This document shows positions 43,410 to 51,622 of a stretch of DNA of 64,000 nt, one piece after another (within the stretch, counting starts at the first letter, position 1; each line of letters starts with the position of its first letter). Source of the DNA: Micromonospora inaquosa (GTDB taxonomy: Bacteria > Actinomycetota > Actinomycetes > Mycobacteriales > Micromonosporaceae). Position numbers and translations under genes: made by a program. The notes beneath the pieces are model-generated. The model searched no databases. It was not told where the DNA came from and saw nothing but the letters and a program-made list of their open reading frames with translations. The stretch is taken from contig NZ_QGSZ01000270.1 in the NCBI RefSeq assembly GCF_003857055.1, positions 1 to 64,000 of the forward strand, in the 5' to 3' direction.

Positions 43410-44651
43410 TCAGTTGATGACGCCGGCGCCCACTGTGTGGTTCGTTTCCTCGTCGATGAGGATGAAGGACCCGGTGAGCCGATTGCGCGAGTACGGGTCA
43501 CACAACAGCGGCTGGGTCACTCGCAACTCAAGCCGGCTGATCTCGTTGCAGCGCAACTCGGTGGCGCTTGTGTCACGGCGCAGCGTGTTGACATCGAGCC
43601 GGTAACGCATTTCTCGGACGACCGCGCGGACGGTCCGGGTGGTGTGCTTGAGCAGCAACCGCGCCGGCGGTCGGAGCGCACGTTCGCTCATCCAGACCAC
43701 CATGGCGTCGATGTCCTGGGCCACGGCCGGCGCGTTGTGCGGCCGGCAGATCATGTCCCCCCGGGACACGTCGAGGTTGTCGGCGAGTCGCAGAACCACC
43801 GACATCGGCGGCGTGGCCTCATCGAGCGGGCCGTCCGGACCGTCGATGGCGGCGACCCGGGTGGTCAGCCCGGAGGGCAGATGCATGACCTCGTCACCGG
43901 GGCGCAGCACCCCACCGGCGACCTGACCGGCGTAGCCGCGGTAGTCGGGGCACGCACTGGACTGCGGACGAATCACGTACTGCACCGGGAAGCGGACGTC
44001 GACCATGTTGCGGTCCGAGGAGATGTGCACGTTCTCCAGGTGATGCAGCAGCGAGCCACCCTCGTACCAGGGCATCTCCGCCGAGCGACTGACGACATTG
44101 TCACCGTGCAGCGCGCTGATCGGCACGAAGGTGACGTCCCGGGTGGCCATCCTCGTGGTGAACGCCGAGAACTCCGCCCGGATCCGGTCGAACACGCCCT
44201 GGTCGTACCCGACCAGGTCCATCTTGTTGACGCAGACCACCAGGTGCGGGACACCCAGCAGACCGAGCAGGAACGTGTGCCGACGGCTCTGCTCGACCAT
44301 GCCCTTGGTCGCGTCCACCAGGACAATGGCCAGATCTGCCGTGGAGGCGCCGGTCACCATGTTCCGGGTGTACTGGGCGTGGCCGGGAGTGTCGGCGAGG
44401 ATGAACTTGCGCTTGGGCGTGGCAAAGTAGCCGTACGCCACGTCGATGGTGATGCCCTGCTCACGCTCCGCCCGCAGGCCGTCCATCAGCAGCGCGAGGT
44501 TCGTGTACTCGTCGCCGCGCCGACGGCTGACGTCCTCGACCGCCTCGAGCCGATCCGTGAAGGTGGACTTGGAGTCGTAGAGCAGCCGTCCGATCAGTGT
44601 GCTCTTGCCGTCGTCCACCGACCCGGCGGTGGCGAACCGGAGGATGTCCAT
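43410..44651 (-). CDS. cysN: Sulfate adenylyltransferase subunit 1 (GTPase)
   Basis: A 413-residue EF-Tu-like GTPase: G1 GSVDDGKST, G3 DTPGH, G4 NKMDL, and beta-barrel domains (VQYVIRPQSSACPDYRGYAG). CysN powers formation of adenosine 5'-phosphosulfate (APS) from ATP and sulfate by CysD. The length shows no fused C-terminal APS kinase (CysC) domain, so PAPS formation needs a kinase encoded elsewhere. It follows cysD by 2 bases and is the last gene of the 12-gene operon, which shows that activated sulfate is dedicated to this pathway. Confidence 0.93.
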   Translation of the reverse strand: MDILRFATAGSVDDGKSTLIGRLLYDSKSTFTDRLEAVEDVSRRRGDEYTNLALLMDGLRAEREQGITIDVAYGYFATPKRKFILADTPGHAQYTRNMVTGASTADLAIVLVDATKGMVEQSRRHTFLLGLLGVPHLVVCVNKMDLVGYDQGVFDRIRAEFSAFTTRMATRDVTFVPISALHGDNVVSRSAEMPWYEGGSLLHHLENVHISSDRNMVDVRFPVQYVIRPQSSACPDYRGYAGQVAGGVLRPGDEVMHLPSGLTTRVAAIDGPDGPLDEATPPMSVVLRLADNLDVSRGDMICRPHNAPAVAQDIDAMVVWMSERALRPPARLLLKHTTRTVRAVVREMRYRLDVNTLRRDTSATELRCNEISRLELRVTQPLLCDPYSRNRLTGSFILIDEETNHTVGAGVIN

Positions 44652-44653
44652 GA

Positions 44654-45544
44654 TCAGAAATACCCTTCCCGCTTGCGGTCCTCCATGGCGGCTTCGCTGG
44701 TCCGGTCGTCCGCACGGGTCGCGCCGCGCTCGGTGATCCGGGTCGTTGCCACTTCCTGGATGATGTCGTCGACCGTTCGCGCGCCGGAGAGGACCGCTCC
44801 CGTGCAGGTCATGTCACCGACCGTCCGGTACCGCACGGTCGCCTCGGACACCACTTCTGCGGGGTCCGGTGATTGGTACGGGTTCTCGGCCAGCAGCATG
44901 CCGTCTCGCTCGAACACGCGACGTCGGTGCGCGAAATAGATCGGCGGCACGTCGAGCTCGTCTCGGGCGATGTAGCGCCAGACGTCGAGTTCCGTCCAGT
45001 TGGACAGCGGAAAGACCCGGATGTGCTCGCCCGGCCGGATTCGGGTGTTGAACAGGTTCCACAGCTCCGGGCGCTGATTTCTCGGGTCCCACTGACCAAC
45101 CTCGTCCCGGAAGGAGAAGATCCGTTCCTTGGCCCGGGCCTTCTCCTCGTCGCGTCGGGCACCGCCGAATGCGACGTCGAAGCGGTGCTCGGCGATGACG
45201 TCCAGCAACGTCGTGGTCTGCAGCCGGTTGCGGCTGGCCCGCCGCCCGGTCGGCTCGATCACCCGCCCGGCGTCGATCGAATCCTGCACCGAGGCCACGA
45301 TCAGCCGTACGCCCAGCTCGGCGACGCGCTTGTCGCGGTAGTCGAGGACCTCCGGGAAGTTGTGCCCGGTGTCGACATGAACCAGCGCGAATGGCATCGG
45401 AGCCGGCCGGAACGCCTTCTCCGCCAGGCGGAGCATGACGATCGAGTCCTTGCCGCCGGAGAACAGCAGCGCCGGCCGCTCGAACTCGGAGGCCACCTCG
45501 CGGATGATGTGGATCGACTCTGCTTCCAGCATTTCCAGACTCAT
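44654..45544 (-). CDS. cysD: Sulfate adenylyltransferase subunit 2
   Basis: A 296-residue PP-loop ATP pyrophosphatase: LLFSGGKDSIVMLRLAEKAF (PP-motif), FALVHVDTGHNFPEVL, the conserved FGGARRDEEKARAKERIFSF and the C-terminal EGYF tail typical of CysD. With CysN it adenylylates sulfate to APS. The ATG overlaps the SDR stop (ATGA), so it is translated in line with sulfotransferase and SDR. A longer upstream frame is only a shadow of the SDR gene. Confidence 0.94.
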   Translation of the reverse strand: MSLEMLEAESIHIIREVASEFERPALLFSGGKDSIVMLRLAEKAFRPAPMPFALVHVDTGHNFPEVLDYRDKRVAELGVRLIVASVQDSIDAGRVIEPTGRRASRNRLQTTTLLDVIAEHRFDVAFGGARRDEEKARAKERIFSFRDEVGQWDPRNQRPELWNLFNTRIRPGEHIRVFPLSNWTELDVWRYIARDELDVPPIYFAHRRRVFERDGMLLAENPYQSPDPAEVVSEATVRYRTVGDMTCTGAVLSGARTVDDIIQEVATTRITERGATRADDRTSEAAMEDRKREGYF

Positions 45545-46326
45545 GTGACACCTCGCGTGTTTCCGCCGTCGACCAGCAGCACCGTGCCGGTCACGAAGCC
45601 CGCCTGCTCGCTGGCGAGGAAGGCAGCGAGCGCACCGAAGTCCGCTGGCTGCCCGACCCGGCCGAGCGGCACCTCGGCGATGATCTCCTTGAGCGCGGTT
45701 TCGCCGTCGACGGCGGACCGCGCCGCCACGAACCCTTCGAACGCCGGCGTCTGATGGACGCCGGGGGCAAGCACGTTCACCGTGATGCCGCTGGCGCCGA
45801 CGGCGTGGACCACACCCTTGGCGAAGCCGAGGACACCAAGCCGGGCGGTCGCGGACATCGCGGTGCCGGGGAGCGGCTGGCGTACGGCCTCCGAAGTGAT
45901 CAGGAGGACCCGCCCCCAACCGGCCCGCCGCAGGTGCGGCAGCGCGGCCAACGTGATCGAGATGTGCGGCAGCATCGAACCCTCTATGCCCTGCCGATAG
46001 TCGTCCACGGTGAACGTGTCGGCCTGGCCATGCGGCACGCCGGGAGAGTTGGTGACCACGACGTGCAGCGCGCCGAACTCCTCGACCGTCTGGTCCACCC
46101 AGCGCGTCACGCCCGCGTCGTCACGGACGTCCACCTCGACCGAGAGCACCCGCCCGGGGCCGGCCTCGTCGACCAGCTTGTGTGCCGCGGCCAGTCGCTG
46201 CGGGTCGCGGGCCGCGATCGACACGTTCGCGCCCTCGGTCGCCAGCGCGCGAGCGACGGCCAGCCCGAGCCCGCTGCTGGCGGCGGCGACCAACGCCGTC
46301 CGTCCGGACAATCCGAGATCCATCAC
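45541..46326 (-). CDS. SDR-family protein with altered catalytic motif
   Basis: A 261-residue short-chain dehydrogenase/reductase homologue. The cofactor loop reads ALVAAASSGLGLAVARAL, and the NNAG-like strand is VVTNSPG. The C-terminal GFVTGTVLLVDGGNTRG is typical. The usual active site Ser...Tyr-x3-Lys is changed: ITSEAVRQPLPGTAMSATARL puts Ser and Arg where Tyr and Lys are expected. It may use another mechanism or have a binding role. SDRs are recurrent partners of natural product encapsulins, as I recall. Its ATG overlaps the sulfotransferase stop by 4 bases. Confidence 0.8.
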   Translation of the reverse strand: MMDLGLSGRTALVAAASSGLGLAVARALATEGANVSIAARDPQRLAAAHKLVDEAGPGRVLSVEVDVRDDAGVTRWVDQTVEEFGALHVVVTNSPGVPHGQADTFTVDDYRQGIEGSMLPHISITLAALPHLRRAGWGRVLLITSEAVRQPLPGTAMSATARLGVLGFAKGVVHAVGASGITVNVLAPGVHQTPAFEGFVAARSAVDGETALKEIIAEVPLGRVGQPADFGALAAFLASEQAGFVTGTVLLVDGGNTRGVT

Positions 46327-47225
46327 GCCACCTTTCGCGCCAGCGTCGGATACCCGTAGCGACGCAGCAGGGGCAGTGCGAGCGCCGTGGTCGTGGCAGT
46401 CGGCAACGGCGGCAGCTCGGTACGCCAGCGCTCGTCCGGCCGGATCAACACGGTGCCCTGGCCGAGCCGATCCGGGTTGCCGGTGACCGTGTGGTTGATG
46501 CCGAGGGTCACCTTGCCCTCCTCCGTCACCGGTGGCTCGTCTTCGAGCCCCGCGAAACGCAGCACATCGGCCAGCACCTCACGGGGCCGCCGGGTCAGGT
46601 CCTCGTGTCGGATTCGGAGGTAACGTCCATCCGCGGCGCCGCCGACGTACTCGGAGGCCACGTTGAAGCCCACCCAGTTCGCGGTGCTCCGGGCCGGGCT
46701 CATCGGCTCGATGTACCGCTTGCCACGCTGGTACGAGTAGGTGGTGGCGCGCGGATCGCGGACGATGTGCAGCACCCGCACGTCCACGTCGGTGCGCCTG
46801 AGCAGAGCGGCGGCCTCAGCGGGGTACTTGGAGCTGTCCACGACCGCCCGCTCCGCGCCACGCCGCGTCAGCTCCCGATAGACCGCGACGGTGCGGTCCA
46901 GCACCGCGGTGACGTGGGCGGGTGTGGTGGCGAGGCGGGCGCGGGTGTGCCGGGTCCGAAGGCCGGCCTGCTGCCACGCCATCATCTGGCGGGCGAGCTG
47001 GGTGGGTTCGTCGTCGCCGAACGCGGCGATCACCGACGACCACAGTGCGCACTTCCTGATCTGCTCGCCGCATCCGCACAGCGAGTTCGTGCCGCTGTCC
47101 AGCATGCCGTTCTTCCACAGGTAGTGCAGTTCGCCAGCGTGCAGCACGCCGGGCAGTTCGTTGAGTACGTTGCCGAGAATGGTGCTGCCGCTGCGCAGCC
47201 AGCCCGTGATGTAGATGACTTTCAT
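46323..47225 (-). CDS. PAPS-dependent sulfotransferase
   Basis: A 300-residue sulfotransferase. The 5'-phosphosulfate loop is GWLRSGSTILGNVL near the N-terminus (residues about 8-21) and the 3'-phosphate site is around VVDSSKYPAEA and LHIVRDPRATTYSYQRGKR. It transfers sulfate from PAPS to a hydroxyl or amine of the pathway intermediate. It overlaps the encapsulin-like gene (ATGA) upstream and the SDR downstream, and CysDN follow, so sulfate activation and use are in one unit. In azabicycle pathways sulfate serves as a leaving group for aziridine closure; whether that applies here is inference. A candidate cargo of the shell. Confidence 0.88.
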   Translation of the reverse strand: MKVIYITGWLRSGSTILGNVLNELPGVLHAGELHYLWKNGMLDSGTNSLCGCGEQIRKCALWSSVIAAFGDDEPTQLARQMMAWQQAGLRTRHTRARLATTPAHVTAVLDRTVAVYRELTRRGAERAVVDSSKYPAEAAALLRRTDVDVRVLHIVRDPRATTYSYQRGKRYIEPMSPARSTANWVGFNVASEYVGGAADGRYLRIRHEDLTRRPREVLADVLRFAGLEDEPPVTEEGKVTLGINHTVTGNPDRLGQGTVLIRPDERWRTELPPLPTATTTALALPLLRRYGYPTLARKVA

Positions 47226-48103
47226 CGCTGACCGTCCGTCAGCAGGAGGAAGTGCTGGGGCAGGTGCACGGCGAGGCCCACCGAGGTGCGGGCCTCCACG
47301 ACGTCGCCATGCAGCGTCAGCGCCGACCGGCTGGGGTCGAGCAGCGTCACGGCGGCCCGGAAATCCCCGAGCAGCGCCTGGCCACGCGGCATCATCCGGG
47401 TACGCGAGACCTTGATTCCGGCCTCGGCGAGTCGGCCGAGTAGCCCGTCGCGGACCAGCTCCCAGTAGTGGGCGGGGTGCACGACGATGCCGTCGCAGGA
47501 ACCACCGGTCTCCTCGACCGCCCCCGCCGCGGTGGTCAACGCCGCACCGATGTCGCCGCCAATGGTCTGCCTGCGCATCTCGGGCAGCCTCAGCAGCCCC
47601 GCTATACGACCGTCGGCGGTGCCGTGCAGCAGGGCCTGGTTCTCCACCACGCCCATCCGGACGAGCACCCGGTAGTCGATGAACGCGGCGAGCAACGCGG
47701 GCTCGTGCCGCAGGTCGGCCGGCAGGGGCACCGACACGCTCAGCTCGGTCAGCTCGGCGTATTCGACGGTGGGCTCGAAGGAGGCCTCCGGCGTGCTGGC
47801 GTACGCCGTGCCGGCGTCGCCGTACTCGCTTTTCGGCGCCTCGCGTACGTAGGCGAGTGTTTGATCGGAAACGGAGGCCACCTTCAACAGGTGCCGCACG
47901 GTGTACCGCGGGCGGCTCTTGAAGAGCGGGAAGGAGGCGGTCAGGTGCGCCCGGATCGGCACCACCACGTCGGCGCCGTTCTGCACCCGGGCGACCGACA
48001 TGGCGAATTCCTCACCCGGGCTGCGTAGGGTCAGCGTTGGGTCCGCAAGCGTCTGCCGGGTCACTTCCAGAGCGCTGGCGCTGGGCTGCATCGTGGTGGT
48101 CAT
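47222..48103 (-). CDS. Encapsulin-like HK97-fold shell protein
   Basis: A 293-residue protein with the layout of HK97-fold encapsulins and phage capsid proteins. It has a short N-terminal arm, an E-loop-like basic segment (FPLFKSRPRYTVRHLLKVA), the P-domain with its long helix (HEPALLAAFIDYRVLVRMGV, then ENQALLHG) and the A-domain (GSCDGIVVHPAHYWELVRDG, later ALLGDFRAAVTLLDPS, then VEARTSVGLAVHLPQHFLLL). No phage packaging, portal or tail gene is near. It is locked by 4-base overlaps between transketolase and sulfotransferase genes, so it belongs to the biosynthetic operon. Family 3, the natural product encapsulins of actinobacterial clusters, is the best fit. ATG 48103 has a GGGGAAG site. 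Confidence 0.8.
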   Translation of the reverse strand: MTTTMQPSASALEVTRQTLADPTLTLRSPGEEFAMSVARVQNGADVVVPIRAHLTASFPLFKSRPRYTVRHLLKVASVSDQTLAYVREAPKSEYGDAGTAYASTPEASFEPTVEYAELTELSVSVPLPADLRHEPALLAAFIDYRVLVRMGVVENQALLHGTADGRIAGLLRLPEMRRQTIGGDIGAALTTAAGAVEETGGSCDGIVVHPAHYWELVRDGLLGRLAEAGIKVSRTRMMPRGQALLGDFRAAVTLLDPSRSALTLHGDVVEARTSVGLAVHLPQHFLLLTDGQR

Positions 48104-49008
48104 TTCTTCCCCTTCAGGACGGCGCTGAGGACCGCGGATGCCGTGAGCCCCAGCGCGGCGAGTGTCTCGTCGTGGTTGCCACCCTCGGTCGGCCAGTCGG
48201 CGCCGGCGTTCACACTCCGCACCTCGTGGTCGGGAAGCAGCAGCGCAAGGGTGGATGCCACACTGCCGGCGGCGCGATGCTCCTCGACGACGACCAGCCG
48301 CCGCGCGCCGGCCAGCTGCGGCAGGGCGAGCGCCAGGCTTTCCGCGTCCACCCAGCACAGGTGCGCGTGGCCGAGCTCCGGCTCGTCCTCGGTGACGGCC
48401 TGACACAGCGCGGTCGGCTTCTCCCCGATGGAGACGAGGCAGGTGTCGCCACCCATCGGGTTCAGCCAGCTGACCGCGCCCCGGCCGGCCGGCGCGAACG
48501 ACGCGTCGAACACCTCGTTGCGTCCCAGCCGCACGTAGCACGGCCAGTCGCCAGCGGCGGCGACCCGAATCGCCTCGCGGGTCTCGGTCTCACCCGCCGG
48601 TACGGCGATCCGCACACCCGGCAGGCTCTGCATCACGGCGAGATCCTCCAGGCAGTGGTGAGTCGGCCCGAACCACGCGCCGGACACCCCGCCGTACGGG
48701 CTGACCAGGACCACGGGGGCCCCGAGGTACCCGAGCCCGAGCTTGACGCTCTCCCCCGCCCGGAATGCCGCGAACGTGGCAAACGTGCTGACGAACGGCC
48801 GCAGCCCGGCGGAGGCGAGCCCAACAGCGATGTCCACGGCGGACGCCTCGGCGATGCCGAGGTTCAGGAACCGGTCGGGGAACCGGTCCTGGAAGCAGTG
48901 CGAGGGGCCGCCGAGGTCCGCCTCCAGGCACACAATGCGCTGGTCGTCTGCGGCCAGCTCGGTAAGCTCAAGCCGATACGCCTCCCGCGCCGACACCGTG
49001 GCCGTCAT
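48100..49008 (-). CDS. Transketolase, C-terminal (pyrimidine-binding) subunit
   Basis: A 302-residue protein equivalent to the central and C-terminal parts of transketolase. The thiamine diphosphate-activating glutamate is in NLGIAEASAVDIAVGLASAG, followed by FVSTFATFAAFRAGESVKLG and PTHHCLEDLAVM with the substrate-phosphate/hydroxyl-binding His pair. Transketolase_C begins about residue 185. It works with the N-terminal half encoded immediately upstream. The ATG at 49008 shares one base with that stop (TGATG). Predicted role: two-carbon ketol transfer onto the carrier-bound semialdehyde, not the pentose phosphate pathway. Confidence 0.87.
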   Translation of the reverse strand: MTATVSAREAYRLELTELAADDQRIVCLEADLGGPSHCFQDRFPDRFLNLGIAEASAVDIAVGLASAGLRPFVSTFATFAAFRAGESVKLGLGYLGAPVVLVSPYGGVSGAWFGPTHHCLEDLAVMQSLPGVRIAVPAGETETREAIRVAAAGDWPCYVRLGRNEVFDASFAPAGRGAVSWLNPMGGDTCLVSIGEKPTALCQAVTEDEPELGHAHLCWVDAESLALALPQLAGARRLVVVEEHRAAGSVASTLALLLPDHEVRSVNAGADWPTEGGNHDETLAALGLTASAVLSAVLKGKK

Positions 49009-49781
49009 CACCGGATCGCCGCCTTCCACTGCCGGGCCCGCGCTGGGCTGATCTTCACGTAGTGCGAGCCGGCCTTTCCCTCGGTCGCCGGCACCCCCTT
49101 GCCCTTGACGGTGGTGGCCAGCACCGCGATCGGCCGGTCGGTCGGCACGATCGTCGTCAGCAACTTCTCGATGTCGTGCCCGTCCACCTCGGTCACCAGG
49201 AAACCGAACGCGGCCAGCCGGGCCGGCAGGTCGGTCAGCGGTGAGATGTCCGAGACGTAACCGTCGTTCTGGCCACCGTTGAGGTCCACCACCACGGTGA
49301 GCCCGCCGATGCGCTTGGCTTGGGCCACCTGCAGCGCCTCCCAGACCAGGCCCTCCTGCAACTCGCCGTCACCAACCACCGCGATGGCCCCGCCGGGCCG
49401 GTTCAGCAACCGCCGGGAGAGGGCCCAACCGACCGCGTACGCGAGCCCGTGGCCGAGGCTGCCGGTGGGAAACCGGACGCCGGGCACCTTCGGCCCGGGA
49501 TGTCCGGTGTACGGCGACCCGGCGCGGCCGTACCGGGGCGCCGGGTTCTCCTCGATGACGCCGACTTCGTGCAGCACCGCGTAGAGCGCGGCCGCCGCGT
49601 GGCCCTTGCTCAGTACCACGTCCGTGCCCGGCTGAGACCGGGCAACGGCATACGCGGCGACCAGGATGTCCACTACCGAGAGGCTGCCGCCGAGGTGACA
49701 GCCAACCCCGCTGGCAGCCATGTCGACCACCAGCCGGCGGGCCCGGGTGGCCTGTTCCCGAAGCAGGTCGATCTCGTCCAT
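49008..49781 (-). CDS. Transketolase, N-terminal (TPP diphosphate-binding) subunit
   Basis: A 257-residue protein with the N-terminal transketolase domain: LSKGHAAAALYAVL, GSLGHGLAYAVGWALS and the thiamine diphosphate motif AVVGDGELQEGLVWEAL ending in a VVVDLNGGQND strand (GDG...N). Split transketolases occur in AmCP-dependent clusters, where they add a two-carbon unit to the LysW-bound glutamate semialdehyde. The ATG at 49781 shares one base with the stop of the LysZ-LysK gene. There is no other pentose phosphate gene in the window. Confidence 0.88.
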   Translation of the reverse strand: MDEIDLLREQATRARRLVVDMAASGVGCHLGGSLSVVDILVAAYAVARSQPGTDVVLSKGHAAAALYAVLHEVGVIEENPAPRYGRAGSPYTGHPGPKVPGVRFPTGSLGHGLAYAVGWALSRRLLNRPGGAIAVVGDGELQEGLVWEALQVAQAKRIGGLTVVVDLNGGQNDGYVSDISPLTDLPARLAAFGFLVTEVDGHDIEKLLTTIVPTDRPIAVLATTVKGKGVPATEGKAGSHYVKISPARARQWKAAIR

Positions 49782-51622
49782 CACCGCACACACCAATCCC
49801 GTACGGCCGCGGACAACACCGTCCGCGCCTGCCGGTACTCGTCGGCTGACAACCGCTCGTCGGGCGTGTGGTCCAGGTGAGCATCGCCCGGTCCGTACGC
49901 CACCATCGGAACGCCGCCCCATCTGGTGGCGAGCGTGTTCATGTCGCTGCTTCCCTTCTTCGCCAGCAGCCGTGGCGCGGCACCGGTCACCGCACGCAGG
50001 GCTCGGGTGAACGCCCGCACCAGCGGATCGGTCCGTGGCGTGCTCACCGGCGGCGTGGCCAGCAGCAGCTGACCGTCTTCGACGACGGACAGCACGTCGT
50101 CCAGTTCGGTTCCCGGCGGCACCCGTACATCCAGCACCGCCGAGGCGGTCTGCGTGCCACCGGAGCCGCCGGTGGCCAGGTTGAGCACCGCGAACAACGC
50201 TTCCGGGCTGCACTTGCCGACCTCGGCCTCGACCTCGCCGATGAGGTCGACGAGGCAGCTCGCGGCCGTCCGCCGTTCCCTGCCCGCCGTGTGACCGGTG
50301 GTCCGGGCCACGTCCATCCGCACCTTGCAGACGCCGTGGTAGCCGATGGTCACCGCGCCGGCACCGCTGGGCTCGCCGATGATGACCGCGTCCGCCGGGT
50401 AGTGGTCCCGCGCGTAGAGCGCACCTGACGCTGTCCGCTCCTCCTCCACGGTGCCGACCACCCGAACCGTGACACCCTCGGGCGGCTCGAACTCCACGAG
50501 CGTCTGCAGGAACGCGGCCAGGCTGGCCTTGGCGTCCACGCAGCCGCGGCCGGTCAGCACGGCATCGTCCCAGGCCACTGGCCAGCGGTGGGGAACGGTG
50601 TCCAGATGGCCGAGCATCAGCAGCCGACGTGGCCCACTGCCGCGCGTGGCGACCAGGTTGCCGGCCGGATCGATGACCGCGGGTACGCCTCGCTCGGTCA
50701 GCCACCTCAACAGGAACAGCGCCAGCTCGCGCTCGCCACCGGAGACCGAGGAGATCTCCACCATGCGGGTCAGCAGATCCAGGTCGGGATCTGGTGCGGC
50801 GGTACGCCAGAAGCGGGTACCGCCGTGGGCGTTGGCGGTGTGCGGGCCGGTGATGGCAACGTCGGCGGTCCCGCTCAGGGCAAGCTCCGCCGCCCGGACC
50901 TTTTGCCGCATCCGTCCGCGGGCATAGGTCATTCCCTCGCCTCGGCACAGCTGCGGCAGGGTGCTGCCGCGGTTGGACGGGTCGGCGAGCAGACCCGGGG
51001 TGCCGGTCACCAGGCGTAGATGATCGGCGTCGAGCGCGTTGGCCATTTCGGCGGCGAGCACGTCCGCGTCCACGTTGATCGGTGCGCCGCCGTCGGCCGC
51101 GGTCACCGGCGGTGACACGCAGACCACGTCGAAGGTGTCGAGAAGGGACCGCAGCCGATCCGCGTTCACCGCGGAGACAACGCCGGCCCGGTGGTCGCGG
51201 ACCAACCGCTGCCGGTCACCCTCGACCACCCGGAGCGGCCGGTTCGGAGTGCCCGTGACCAGGCCCTCCGGCGTGGCCGTCGTAGCGAACACCGTCATCT
51301 CCCGCTGGCCCAGGTTGTCCCGGATCCGAGGGAGGGTCAGCTGCTCGTACGCGGCGACGATGTGCGGCATCTCGTCGGGCGGGCAGTACCGCACCTCGTC
51401 GCCGGAGGCCAGCCGCAGCATCCGCATCGGACGCTCGATGCTGGCGTAGTGGTCGGCGATGTCCGCCGCGCCGCCGGCGACCAGCAACAGTCGGGCGCCG
51501 CCCGCGTTCAGCGCGGCGAGGTCGTCGTAGACGGACGCGTGACGCAGGCTCGAACTGCCCACCTTGACCACGTACAGCGGCCGATAGGGGAAGATGCCCG
51601 CCAATTCCTGGTTATTCATCAT
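49781..51622 (-). CDS. LysZ-LysK fusion: carrier-linked amino acid kinase and M20 releasing peptidase
   Basis: A 613-residue two-domain protein. Residues about 1-265 form an amino acid kinase of the LysZ/ArgB family (YVVKVGSSSL; INVDADVLAAEMANALDADH). Residues about 275-613 form an M20 zinc peptidase of the LysK/ArgE family: first metal ligands in MLGHLDTVPH, bridging Asp in GRGCVDAKASL, Glu pair in GTVEEERTASG and the final His in DAHLDHTPDE. The kinase should phosphorylate the LysW-bound glutamate; the peptidase should cut the finished amino acid from LysW. An early and the last enzyme are thus joined in one chain. ATG 51622 overlaps the LysY stop. Confidence 0.88.
   Translation of the reverse strand: MMNNQELAGIFPYRPLYVVKVGSSSLRHASVYDDLAALNAGGARLLLVAGGAADIADHYASIERPMRMLRLASGDEVRYCPPDEMPHIVAAYEQLTLPRIRDNLGQREMTVFATTATPEGLVTGTPNRPLRVVEGDRQRLVRDHRAGVVSAVNADRLRSLLDTFDVVCVSPPVTAADGGAPINVDADVLAAEMANALDADHLRLVTGTPGLLADPSNRGSTLPQLCRGEGMTYARGRMRQKVRAAELALSGTADVAITGPHTANAHGGTRFWRTAAPDPDLDLLTRMVEISSVSGGERELALFLLRWLTERGVPAVIDPAGNLVATRGSGPRRLLMLGHLDTVPHRWPVAWDDAVLTGRGCVDAKASLAAFLQTLVEFEPPEGVTVRVVGTVEEERTASGALYARDHYPADAVIIGEPSGAGAVTIGYHGVCKVRMDVARTTGHTAGRERRTAASCLVDLIGEVEAEVGKCSPEALFAVLNLATGGSGGTQTASAVLDVRVPPGTELDDVLSVVEDGQLLLATPPVSTPRTDPLVRAFTRALRAVTGAAPRLLAKKGSSDMNTLATRWGGVPMVAYGPGDAHLDHTPDERLSADEYRQARTVLSAAVRDWCVR

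Noticed and set aside
47222..48103. Phage major capsid protein of a prophage
   Set aside because: The fold is shared, but there is no portal, terminase, protease or tail gene, and the gene is translationally coupled to biosynthetic enzymes.
48100..49781. Pentose phosphate pathway transketolase
   Set aside because: The enzyme is split in two genes and overlaps amino-carrier genes; no transaldolase or glucose-6-phosphate dehydrogenase is nearby.
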